Source: Paracoccaceae bacterium (lineage in GTDB: Bacteria > Pseudomonadota > Alphaproteobacteria > Rhodobacterales > Rhodobacteraceae). From it: a stretch of 6,058 nt of DNA. A model generated the notes under the pieces. That model saw only the letters and a program-made list of their open reading frames with translations, made no database searches and was not told the DNA's origin. The stretch spans positions 1-6,058 of the forward strand of contig PXDM01000290.1 in the NCBI GenBank assembly GCA_003565055.1, given 5' to 3'. Position 1 is the first letter of the stretch, and each line of letters opens with the position of its first letter. The translations under genes and the position numbers were made by a program. Shown piece by piece: positions 1-6,058 of this stretch.

Positions 1-157
1 GCTCCACCCCCTGCCCCGCCCGGTGACGCTCGCCGCCTGCAAGGCCGAGCCGCAGCTTGCCGATATGGCCTTGGTCAAGACCCCGCGCCTCTCGGTCCAG
101 CCCGTCAGCGCAGAGCACTGGGCGCTGATCTGCGAGATGGGCGGGCTTGCGCCATGA
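1..157 (+). CDS. EVE domain-containing protein, 3' end (partial)
   Basis: This is the C-terminal end of a gene that begins before the window. Reading from base 2 gives 51 codons followed by TGA at 155-157. The visible protein has a PRPVTL stretch, then KAEP, a hydrophobic ADMALVKTPRLSVQPV segment, and the ending HWALICEMGGLAP. This matches the C-terminal end of small alphaproteobacterial EVE-domain proteins (relatives of thymocyte nuclear protein 1), where a conserved L-x-R-L-S-V-Q-P-V strand is followed by a W-x-x-I-x-x-M-G-G-L helix. EVE domains are PUA-like folds thought to bind modified bases in DNA or RNA; the ligand-binding part lies outside the window and the exact role is unknown. Its stop overlaps the start of rnhB (ATGA), so the two genes are probably co-transcribed and translationally coupled. 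The family call rests on recalled resemblance over a short piece. Confidence 0.72.
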   Translation, partial: LHPLPRPVTLAACKAEPQLADMALVKTPRLSVQPVSAEHWALICEMGGLAP

Positions 158-813
158 GCGGCGCAGGCAGCGGCTCCGATTTCAGCTTCGAGGCCGCCTT
201 GCGGGCGCAGGGGATCTTGCGCATCGCGGGCGTGGATGAGGTCGGGCGCGGGCCAATGGCCGGGCCGGTCACGGCAGCGGCGGTGATCCTCGACCCCGCG
301 GCCATTCCCGAAGGTCTGGCCGACAGCAAGGCGCTTACGCAAGCGCGGCGCGACGCGCTCGCTGCGCAAATCCACGCAGTGGCGCAGGTCTCGATCGCGC
401 ATGCGAGCGTGGCCGAGATCGACGCGATGAACATCCTGCAGGCGAGCCATCTCGCCATGATAAGGGCGGTGCAGGGGCTCGCCCATATGCCGGATCATGT
501 GCTGATCGACGGCAAATATGTGCCGCAGCCGCTCGCCCCTCATGCAACGGCCGTTATTCGGGGCGATGCGCGGGTCCTGTCGATTGCCGCAGCCTCCATC
601 GTCGCGAAAACCTGTCGCGACGCGCTGATGCGCAAACTGGCGCAGGACTATCCCGGCTATGGCTGGGAGCATAATGCAGGCTATGTGACCGCAGCGCATA
701 AAGCGGCGCTCGTACGCCAGGGCGTCACCCCGCATCACCGCCGTAGTTTCAAACCGGTGCGTCTGGCGCTTGGCCAAGATCACGAGCCGGACGCAATTCA
801 GCACCTGCAGTGA
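154..813 (+). CDS. rnhB: Ribonuclease HII
   Basis: Cytoplasmic endonuclease that cuts the RNA strand of RNA/DNA hybrids and nicks 5' of single ribonucleotides embedded in DNA, starting ribonucleotide excision repair. The 219-residue protein has the usual length for bacterial RNase HII. The signature GVDEVGRGPMAGPV lies at about residues 26-39. The four acidic metal-binding residues can be placed at D28, E29, D119 (in IDGKYVP) and D156 (after the SIAAASIVAK block at 143-152, as C-R-D). The DSKALT motif at 57-62, NILQAS at 93-98 and the C-terminal TPHHRRSFKPV are also family hallmarks. Small deviations are K121 where DGN is common and GYVT where GYGT is common; neither touches a catalytic acid. 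The ATG at 154 overlaps the upstream stop as ATGA and leaves a normal 25-residue lead before the first motif, which supports this start. The enzyme looks complete and active. Confidence 0.97.
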   Translation: MSGAGSGSDFSFEAALRAQGILRIAGVDEVGRGPMAGPVTAAAVILDPAAIPEGLADSKALTQARRDALAAQIHAVAQVSIAHASVAEIDAMNILQASHLAMIRAVQGLAHMPDHVLIDGKYVPQPLAPHATAVIRGDARVLSIAAASIVAKTCRDALMRKLAQDYPGYGWEHNAGYVTAAHKAALVRQGVTPHHRRSFKPVRLALGQDHEPDAIQHLQ

Positions 814-814
814 C

Positions 815-835
815 GATGGGCATTTGCGGCCCATC
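815..835 (+). terminator. Hairpin after rnhB, possible transcript end
   Basis: One base after the rnhB stop, GATGGGC (815-821) and GCCCATC (829-835) form a perfect 7-bp stem with a 7-base loop. The position fits a transcript 3' end or RNA-stabilising hairpin for the EVE-rnhB operon. No T-tract follows (the next bases are AGACCGC), so it is not a canonical intrinsic terminator. Weak termination, assisted termination or chance remain possible. Confidence 0.35.
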
Positions 836-876
836 AGACCGCAGACAGATGGCTTTCGCGTGATATTCGCTTTGCA

Positions 877-903
877 TTGACCGGATCAGCGCTAAGCTAT
901 GGC
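877..903 (+). promoter_or_regulatory. Weak candidate promoter for the efflux operon
   Basis: The 115-base gap between rnhB and the adaptor gene must hold the efflux operon promoter if the operon is not read from rnhB. The best match I can see is TTGACC at 877-882 (5 of 6 to the -35 consensus) with TATGGC at 898-903 (3 of 6 to the -10 consensus) and a short 15-base spacer. It lies 25 bases before the GTG start. The poor -10 and spacer make this tentative. A short AGCGCT palindrome at 888-893 sits between the two boxes, but I see no longer operator-like repeat. Confidence 0.2.
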
Positions 904-915
904 AAACAGTCTGGC

Positions 916-920
916 AGGAG
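916..920 (+). promoter_or_regulatory. Shine-Dalgarno selecting the GTG start of the adaptor gene
   Basis: AGGAG at 916-920 lies 8 bases before the GTG at 929, an ideal distance. An ATG at 925-927 is in a different frame and too close to the site, and that frame gives an arginine-rich product with no recognisable features. The GTG frame instead gives a membrane anchor followed by a membrane fusion protein, so this site settles the start. Confidence 0.75.
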
Positions 921-928
921 AGTAATGC

Positions 929-2137
929 GTGGCGTGGATCAGAACAGCGGCTTTGACATTCGTGATCGTGCTGGGCGCGCTGATTGGCTGGGCCGTGTTC
1001 CTGCCCGGATCACACACGACCCTGGAACGGATTGGCCTTCTCGGCCCGATGCGCAGTCTTGGCCTGCCCGTCGCGGAAGCGGAAAGCGGTGGCGGTGGTC
1101 CGCCGGGCGGCTTCGGGGGCGGTGGCGGCGGGATCGCGGTCGTCGTCAAGGAGGTCGGGACACAGGAAGCCGACAGTCGCCTTTCGGCCATCGGCACATC
1201 GCGACCTGCGCGCAGCGTGTCACTGAGCCCCGAAGTGACAGGCACGCTTGTCGAAATTCCCGTCTCCTCTGGCGATTGGGTCGAAGCGGGCAGCATCATC
1301 GCCCGGCTGAACGCGGATCAGCAAGAGCTGGAACAGGCCCGCGCCGAGCTCGCCCTGCGCGATGCGCAAAGCCGGGTCGACCGCGTGGCGCAACTGCGCG
1401 GGAGCGGATCAGCCTCGCAAGTGCAGATTGACGAGGCCGAGCTTGCCCTGAGCCGCGCACAGCTTGATCTGCGCGTCGCCGATTACGAATTGGGTCGGCG
1501 TCAGATCACAGCACCGATTTCGGGGTGGATGGGGCTGATCACGCTCGAAGAGGGTAATCTGATTACCGCCAACAGCGCATTTGCCCGCCTTGATGATCGC
1601 AGCATCCTGCTCGTCGATTTCGATATTCCGGAGCGTCATGTCGGGCTGATCAGCGCAGGCGACCGTTTGCGCGCAAGCCCGCTGTCGCGGCCCGGCGAAG
1701 TGATCGAAGGCCGCGTGCGGGCGATTGACGCGCGCGTGGATCAGGACAGCCGCGCCCTGCGCATTCAGGGCGAGATCGCCAATGATGACGACCGCTTGCG
1801 CCCCGGCATGGCCTTTCGCGTGCAACTCGACTTGCCGGGCGAAGACATGCCCGTTGTCGACCCGATTGCGATCCAGTGGGACCGTGACGGGGCATATGTC
1901 TGGGCCATGGAATCTGATGATACAGTGCAGCGCGTCCGGATCGAGATCATGCAGCGCCGCGATGACGCCGTGCTGGTGCGCGCTGATCTCGAGGCCGGGA
2001 CCTTCGTCGTGATCGAGGGCGTTCAGAACCTGCGGCCCGGCGCGAGTGTTGCTCCGCGCCGTCGGCTCGACAGCAGCGGCACAGAGCTTGATAGCAGCGA
2101 AACGGCACAAACAGGTGCCCCGCAATCCGAGATCTGA
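929..2137 (+). CDS. RND efflux pump periplasmic adaptor (membrane fusion protein, HlyD/AcrA type)
   Basis: Bridges an inner-membrane RND permease to an outer-membrane channel. The 402-residue protein starts at GTG with a good AGGAG site. Residues about 7-25 form one hydrophobic helix with no lipobox cysteine and no clear cleavage site, so it is probably a membrane anchor. A glycine-rich linker (54-68) follows. The first lipoyl half-motif lies at about 97-127 (SPEVTGTLVEIPVSSGDWV, then IIARL), a charged alpha-hairpin at about 129-190, and the second lipoyl half at about 193-203 (ITAPISG). Beta-barrel and membrane-proximal domains run to about 375. At the hairpin tip, R152, L156 and S163 fit the RxxxLxxxxxxS motif used for docking to TolC-type channels. 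The hairpin looks somewhat shorter than in AcrA. The tail (381-394) is polar with a small DSS repeat. The stop is 3 bases before the permease start, so the two form an operon. The substrate cannot be predicted. Confidence 0.93.
   Translation: MAWIRTAALTFVIVLGALIGWAVFLPGSHTTLERIGLLGPMRSLGLPVAEAESGGGGPPGGFGGGGGGIAVVVKEVGTQEADSRLSAIGTSRPARSVSLSPEVTGTLVEIPVSSGDWVEAGSIIARLNADQQELEQARAELALRDAQSRVDRVAQLRGSGSASQVQIDEAELALSRAQLDLRVADYELGRRQITAPISGWMGLITLEEGNLITANSAFARLDDRSILLVDFDIPERHVGLISAGDRLRASPLSRPGEVIEGRVRAIDARVDQDSRALRIQGEIANDDDRLRPGMAFRVQLDLPGEDMPVVDPIAIQWDRDGAYVWAMESDDTVQRVRIEIMQRRDDAVLVRADLEAGTFVVIEGVQNLRPGASVAPRRRLDSSGTELDSSETAQTGAPQSEI
1088..1132 (+). repeat. Glycine-rich low-complexity linker in the adaptor gene
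   Basis: This GGY/GGC-rich stretch encodes residues 54-68, a run of 12 glycines broken only by two prolines and one phenylalanine. It sits between the membrane anchor and the folded periplasmic core and probably acts as a flexible tether. Such linkers occur in some alphaproteobacterial adaptors. The repetitive DNA could vary in length between strains. Confidence 0.6.
2069..2110 (+). repeat. Imperfect 21-base tandem duplication in the adaptor C-terminus
   Basis: Bases 2069-2089 and 2090-2110 align in frame as two 7-codon units reading DSSGTEL and DSSETAQ, sharing GA(C/T)AGCAGCG near the start and a C/A-rich middle. They encode the polar, probably disordered tail after the last folded domain. 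This may be a small duplication or simple low complexity; no function is implied. Confidence 0.4.
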
Positions 2138-2140
2138 GAT

Positions 2141-5100
2141 ATGAGCCGCACCCAAGACACCTCATCCACAGATCAGGAAACCACGCTGATTGCGAAATCA
2201 GGCATCGCCCTGTTTGTCCGCCGCCCGATCCTCGCGTTCGTCTTCAGTGCGTTGATCGTGATCGCAGGGCTCGCAGCGCTCTTCGCCGTCGAGATCCGCG
2301 AGTTGCCCGATATCGACCGGCCTGTGATCACCGTCACCACCAATTTTCCCGGCGCGGGCCCCGAGAGCATCGACCGCGAAGTGACCAGCCGCATCGAAGG
2401 GGCGATGGGCCGGGTCGCGGGCGTGCAGAACCTGTCGTCCGAATCACGCTTCGGGCGCTCGCGGGTCGTCGCGGAATTCAGTGACAGCACGGATATCGAC
2501 GTGGCCGCGACGGATATGCGCGACGCAATCGCCCGCATCCGCAATGCGCTGCCTGATGACGCCGAAGAGCCACGTATCATCAAGGCGGATTCGGACGCAG
2601 ATGCTGTGATGCGAATCTCGGTGACCTCGCCCTCGCGCTCGGTGCAGGAGCTGACGCGGCTGGTGCAGGATGTGGTCGAGGACCGGCTGATCTCTGCCCC
2701 CGGCGTGGCTGATCTGCAGATTTTCGGGGATCGCGCCGAGATTTTCCGGGTCGATATCGACATGCTGGAACTGGCCGCGCGTGGGCTGGATCTCAGCGAT
2801 GTACGCGCTGCATTGCGTACCGTGTCCTTTGACGTGCCCGCGGGCACCTTGTCCAATGACCGCCAGTCCCTGCAGGTGCGCACAACGGCCAATGTGACGA
2901 CCGCGCAGGATTTCGAGGCGCTGGTGCTGCGCGACGAGATGCGACTGGGCGATGTGGCCACGGTGTCGCTCGGCCCTGCGCCGGGCGAGACCCAACTGCG
3001 CGCCAATGGCCAGACCGGCATCGGGCTGGGCATTCTGCGACAGGCTCAGAGCAACACGCTGGAGATCTCGCGCAATGTCCGCCAGATCGTGGATGAGTTG
3101 CAGGAGATCCTGCCCGAGGATGTGCGCATCTTCGTGACCTCGGATGAGGCGATCTTTGTGGGCGGTGCGATCACGGAAGTGCTCAAGACGCTCACGCTGG
3201 CGCTGCTGATCGTGGTGGCGACGATCTATCTTTTTTTGCGTGATGCCCGCGCTACGCTGGTGCCTGCGGTGACCATGCCCATCGCGCTGGTGGGGACTGT
3301 GGCCGCGATTTATCTCGTGGGGTTCTCGGTCAATATTCTGACCCTCCTGGCGCTGGTGCTGGCGACGGGCATGGTTGTTGATGACGCCATCGTGGTGCTG
3401 GAAAACATCGTGCGCCGTCGCGCTCAGGGGATGGGCGTGCGTGCTGCGGCCGTGCTTGGCACGCGGCAGGTTTTCTTTGCGGTCGTCACCACAACGGCGA
3501 CACTCGCGGCCGTGTTCATCCCGCTCTCGTTCCTGCCCGGACAGGCGGGCGGGCTGTTTCGCGAATTCGGCTTCACGCTGGCGATGGCCGTGCTCTTGTC
3601 GTCGGTCGTGGCGCTCTCGCTCTGCCCGGTGCTCGCGAGCAAGATGTTGCGCGCGACAGAGCCCGCTAAGGCCCCTGCTCCGGGACTGCTGGCGCGGCTC
3701 GGCACGCGCATCGCACGCGGCTATGAGCGCAGCCTCGCGCGCGCATTGGCGCAACCCGCCGTGGTGATCATCGCCGCGTTGCTTTTTGCCGCCTCGGGCT
3801 GGTTTGCTGCACAGTCGATCCCACAGGAATTGACCCCGCCCGAAGATCGCGGCGTGGCACTTTTGTCAGTGACCGCGCCGCAAGGCGTTTCCATCGAGTT
3901 CACGGATCGCAAGGTGCGTGAAATCGAAGCCATCATCGCCCCGCTGCAAGAGGCGGGCGACGTTACGAATGTCTTTTCGATCATCGGCATGGGCGGGCAG
4001 GAAAATCGCGCCTTCATGGTGATGACACTCGCCGATTGGGATGAGCGCGACCGCAGCCAGCAAGAGATCGTGGGCCAGATCAATGGCGTGCTGCGCAATG
4101 TGATCGGCGTGCGCGCCTTTGCCATCCAGCCCAATTCGCTGCGCATCCGGGGCGCAGGACGGGGCCTGAGTTTCGCGGTGCTGGGCAACAATTACGACGC
4201 ACTCGCCGACAGCGCTGATGAATTGGTTGCGGCAATGAATGAACAGGGCCGTTTCGGACAGGTCCGGCTTGATTTCGAGACCACGCAGCCGCAGCTCTCG
4301 ATCAGTGTGGACCGCGACCGCGCCTCGGATCTCGGGGTCGATCTCGACGGGCTGGCCGAGGCGCTGCAGGCCGTGCTCGACGGGCGCAGTGTCGGCAGTG
4401 TCTTTATCGAGGATCGCAGCATCGACATCCAGATGCTCTCTACCCGCACCCCGGTGCGCGACCCGAATGATCTGGAGCAGAGTTTCGTGCGCAATGCACG
4501 CGGCCAGATCATCCCGATTTCGAGCTTCATCAGCCTTGAGGAACGCGCCACTGCCCCGCAACTGACCCGCGAAGATCAGAGCCGCGCGGTGCAGGTCACG
4601 GCAAGTCTTGCGCCCGGCTTCTCGCTCGGGGCGGCGATGGCGGAAACTGAGCGACTGGCCGCCGAGATCCTGCCTGCGGATCAGCGCGTGCTGCCCTTGG
4701 CCGAGGCCGCCCCACTGGACGAGACCTCTGCCGGGATCGCGCTGGTCTTCGGCTTTGCGATCCTGATCGTCTTTCTGGTGCTCGCAGCGCAATTCGAGAG
4801 TTTCGTCTCCTCCATCGTGGTCATGGTGACCGTGCCGCTGGGCTTGGCCTGCGCGGCCTTCGCCCTTCTGTTCACCGGGGTCAGTCTGAACGTCTATTCG
4901 CAGATCGGGCTGGTGCTACTCGTGGGGATCATGGCCAAGAACGGGATTCTAATCGTGGAATTCGCCAATCAGCTACGCGATGAGGGCGCCGAGATTGCCG
5001 AGGCGATCCGCGAGGCCACGCGCATCCGGTTGCGCCCGGTGATGATGACCATGACCTCGACAGTGCTGGGCGGTGTGCCGCTGATCCTGTCAACTGGCCC

Positions 5101-5287
5101 CGGTGCCGAGGCGCGCGAGGCGCTGGGTTGGGTCGTGGTCGGCGGGCTGGGGCTGGCGACGCTGGCGACACTCTACCTGACACCTGTGGCCTATCTGCTG
5201 CTTGCGCGCTTCAGTGCTGCGCGTGCGGCCGGCGAGCGTAAATTGCGCGAGGAACTCAGCGGCGCGGCTGGGATACGCGACGTCTAG
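2141..5287 (+). CDS. RND efflux transporter permease (HAE1/AcrB type)
   Basis: Proton-driven inner-membrane exporter, expected to work as a trimer with the adaptor encoded just upstream. At 1048 residues it matches the usual AcrB/MexB length. The layout is the classic duplicated one: TM1 at about 30-50 (after FVRRPILAF), a large periplasmic loop to about 348, TM2-6 at about 350-500, TM7 at about 540-557, a second large loop, then TM8-12 at about 865-1025. Proton-relay residues are present: D414 and D415 in TM4 (GMVVDDAIVVLEN), K933 in TM10 (GIMAKNGILIVEF) and R965 near TM11 (RLRPVMMT). The ELPDIDRPVITV and FPGAGPESID motifs after TM1 are typical of the family. The ATG lies 3 bases after the adaptor stop with only a weak ribosome site, suggesting translational coupling. 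No frameshift or truncation is visible. Drugs, dyes, solvents or native metabolites are possible substrates, and the sequence does not say which. Confidence 0.96.
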   Translation: MSRTQDTSSTDQETTLIAKSGIALFVRRPILAFVFSALIVIAGLAALFAVEIRELPDIDRPVITVTTNFPGAGPESIDREVTSRIEGAMGRVAGVQNLSSESRFGRSRVVAEFSDSTDIDVAATDMRDAIARIRNALPDDAEEPRIIKADSDADAVMRISVTSPSRSVQELTRLVQDVVEDRLISAPGVADLQIFGDRAEIFRVDIDMLELAARGLDLSDVRAALRTVSFDVPAGTLSNDRQSLQVRTTANVTTAQDFEALVLRDEMRLGDVATVSLGPAPGETQLRANGQTGIGLGILRQAQSNTLEISRNVRQIVDELQEILPEDVRIFVTSDEAIFVGGAITEVLKTLTLALLIVVATIYLFLRDARATLVPAVTMPIALVGTVAAIYLVGFSVNILTLLALVLATGMVVDDAIVVLENIVRRRAQGMGVRAAAVLGTRQVFFAVVTTTATLAAVFIPLSFLPGQAGGLFREFGFTLAMAVLLSSVVALSLCPVLASKMLRATEPAKAPAPGLLARLGTRIARGYERSLARALAQPAVVIIAALLFAASGWFAAQSIPQELTPPEDRGVALLSVTAPQGVSIEFTDRKVREIEAIIAPLQEAGDVTNVFSIIGMGGQENRAFMVMTLADWDERDRSQQEIVGQINGVLRNVIGVRAFAIQPNSLRIRGAGRGLSFAVLGNNYDALADSADELVAAMNEQGRFGQVRLDFETTQPQLSISVDRDRASDLGVDLDGLAEALQAVLDGRSVGSVFIEDRSIDIQMLSTRTPVRDPNDLEQSFVRNARGQIIPISSFISLEERATAPQLTREDQSRAVQVTASLAPGFSLGAAMAETERLAAEILPADQRVLPLAEAAPLDETSAGIALVFGFAILIVFLVLAAQFESFVSSIVVMVTVPLGLACAAFALLFTGVSLNVYSQIGLVLLVGIMAKNGILIVEFANQLRDEGAEIAEAIREATRIRLRPVMMTMTSTVLGGVPLILSTGPGAEAREALGWVVVGGLGLATLATLYLTPVAYLLLARFSAARAAGERKLREELSGAAGIRDV

Positions 5288-5289
5288 AC

Positions 5290-6058
5290 CTATTGCGCCG
5301 CGCGCTCCTCGTCCTGCGCGGTCAACTGACGGACCGCATAATCTGCCGCATCGTCAAAGGGTTTGAGCACGACGCTCGCGCCCTGCCGCAGCAAATCATC
5401 CGCTTCGGCAACTTTCTGGACCGACAGAAACACACGTCCGCGATAATTCGCCGATTTCAGTCCGTGCAACATCGCAAGCTGCGGGTCCGCCTCGGTCAGC
5501 GCAGCGCGGTCGCGCGGCACAGCCGAGATCACGGCACGCACATCCCGCAGATCGAGATGCGCCACGAATTCCGGGTCGGTCGCATCGCCATAGCTCGCAT
5601 CCAGCCCCATGCGCCGCCAATTCGCGAGCGCTTCGGGGTCGAAATCAATCCCGAGCACACGGTAGCCCTGCGCGTTGAGCCGCGCGCCGATCCGGCAACC
5701 ATAGCGCCCCAGCCCGAAGACGATGAAATCATGCCCCCGCAGCTCCGCGCTCTGGGTGTCATCGGTTTCGCGATGCGCATGGCGGCGCTCGAAGATCCCC
5801 AGATAAGGCTCGAAAATCTCCAATAGTTTATGCGACCACGTGATCATGTAGACCGAGAGCGCGATGGTCACGAGCCCGACCAGCGTGACCAGCCCCATCG
5901 CCTGCTGGCCGACATGACCGATGGTGATCCCCATGGACATGAAGATCAGCGAAAACTCCGAGATCTGCGCGACGGTCAGCCCCGCGAGAAAGCCTGTGCG
6001 TTTGCGGTAGCCCATGAAGCCCATGATCGCGAGCACGATCAGCGGATTGCCGATCAGC
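5290..6058 (-). CDS. KefB/YbaL-type cation:proton antiporter, C-terminal part (partial)
   Basis: Inner-membrane monovalent cation (probably K+)/H+ antiporter of the CPA2 family. The gene enters from the right edge; the frame is open to base 6057, so the GTG at 6034-6036 is an internal valine codon. About 255 codons are visible, ending in TAG (5290-5292). They begin in a membrane helix (NPLIVLAIMGF), then the family motif AQISEFSLIF, in the place of QxGEFxF in KefC, and two more hydrophobic segments ending near YMITWSHKLL. A short linker (IFERRHAHRE) leads to a TrkA-N/RCK Rossmann domain with GLGRYG at visible residues 115-120 and an acidic D138 (GIDFDPE) suited to binding the ribose of NAD(H). 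The protein ends soon after that domain, with no TrkA-C domain. The upstream half and promoter are outside the window. It converges on the permease gene. Cation choice and gating by nucleotide or glutathione are inferred from the family only. Confidence 0.9.
   Translation of the reverse strand, partial: LIGNPLIVLAIMGFMGYRKRTGFLAGLTVAQISEFSLIFMSMGITIGHVGQQAMGLVTLVGLVTIALSVYMITWSHKLLEIFEPYLGIFERRHAHRETDDTQSAELRGHDFIVFGLGRYGCRIGARLNAQGYRVLGIDFDPEALANWRRMGLDASYGDATDPEFVAHLDLRDVRAVISAVPRDRAALTEADPQLAMLHGLKSANYRGRVFLSVQKVAEADDLLRQGASVVLKPFDDAADYAVRQLTAQDEERAAQ

Noticed and set aside
815..835. A canonical intrinsic terminator after rnhB
   Set aside because: The stem is perfect but no T-tract follows, so it is listed only as a possible transcript end with low confidence.
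877..1431. 184-codon plus-strand open frame starting at TTG, also containing the ATG at 925
   Set aside because: It overlaps the adaptor gene in another frame, its product is dominated by Arg, Gly and Trp with no recognisable motif, and the AGGAG site is spaced for the GTG at 929.
1409..2155. 248-codon minus-strand open frame opposite the adaptor
   Set aside because: A compositional shadow of the adaptor's codon bias; no motif is visible and the adaptor reading is unambiguous.
2444..3754. 436-codon minus-strand open frame opposite the permease
   Set aside because: It is rich in His, Arg and Gln, as expected for the antisense of a GC-rich gene. It has no domain, and the opposite strand has a clear full-length RND permease.
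3866..4792. 308-codon minus-strand open frame opposite the permease
   Set aside because: Same His/Arg-rich shadow pattern; it lies entirely inside the permease gene and resembles no family I know.
5293..5826. 177-codon plus-strand open frame just after the permease
   Set aside because: It lies opposite the antiporter's TrkA-N domain, which has clear family motifs; the plus-strand product is an Arg/His-rich shadow.
6034..6036. GTG as a possible start of the minus-strand antiporter piece
   Set aside because: The frame stays open to the window edge, and the preceding codons (LIGNPLI) continue the same membrane helix, so the gene is cut by the window and does not start here.

Overview
The window is GC-rich (clearly above 60% by eye) bacterial chromosome, densely packed with genes and with strong G/C preference at third codon positions. 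The EVE-family/RNase HII pair, the style of the proteins and the base composition suggest an alphaproteobacterium, probably of the Rhodobacterales (Roseobacter/Rhodobacter group). That assignment is inferred from protein resemblance; there is no rRNA or other marker to fix it. There are five protein genes and no tRNA, rRNA, CRISPR array, insertion sequence or prophage signature.

Positions 1-813 (+) hold the 3' end of an EVE-domain gene, followed by a complete rnhB (RNase HII) whose ATG overlaps the preceding stop as ATGA, so the two are translationally linked. Positions 814-928 are the only real intergenic gap. It contains a perfect 7-bp hairpin just after the rnhB stop, a weak promoter candidate, and a good AGGAG ribosome binding site that selects a GTG start.

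Positions 929-5287 (+) are a two-gene RND (resistance-nodulation-division) efflux operon. The first gene is a periplasmic adaptor (membrane fusion protein) with an N-terminal membrane anchor, a glycine-rich linker, a lipoyl/hairpin core and an intact RxxxLxxxxxxS motif for docking to a TolC-type channel. The second, 3 bases later, is a 1048-residue HAE1-type inner-membrane permease with its proton-relay residues in place. Together they should form the inner-membrane and periplasmic parts of a tripartite, proton-driven pump. No outer-membrane factor or regulator gene is in the window, so the pump probably uses a channel encoded elsewhere; the substrate cannot be read from the sequence.

Positions 5290-6058 (-) are the C-terminal part of a KefB/YbaL-type (CPA2) cation:proton antiporter: the last membrane helices plus a TrkA-N (RCK) nucleotide-binding domain. 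It converges on the permease gene with only 2 bases between the two stop codons.

I found no convincing undescribed system. The items worth a second look are modest: the RLS docking motif without a partner channel, the almost abutting convergent stops, a T7 run forming a -1 slippery heptamer inside the permease gene, and competing inverted repeats after rnhB.
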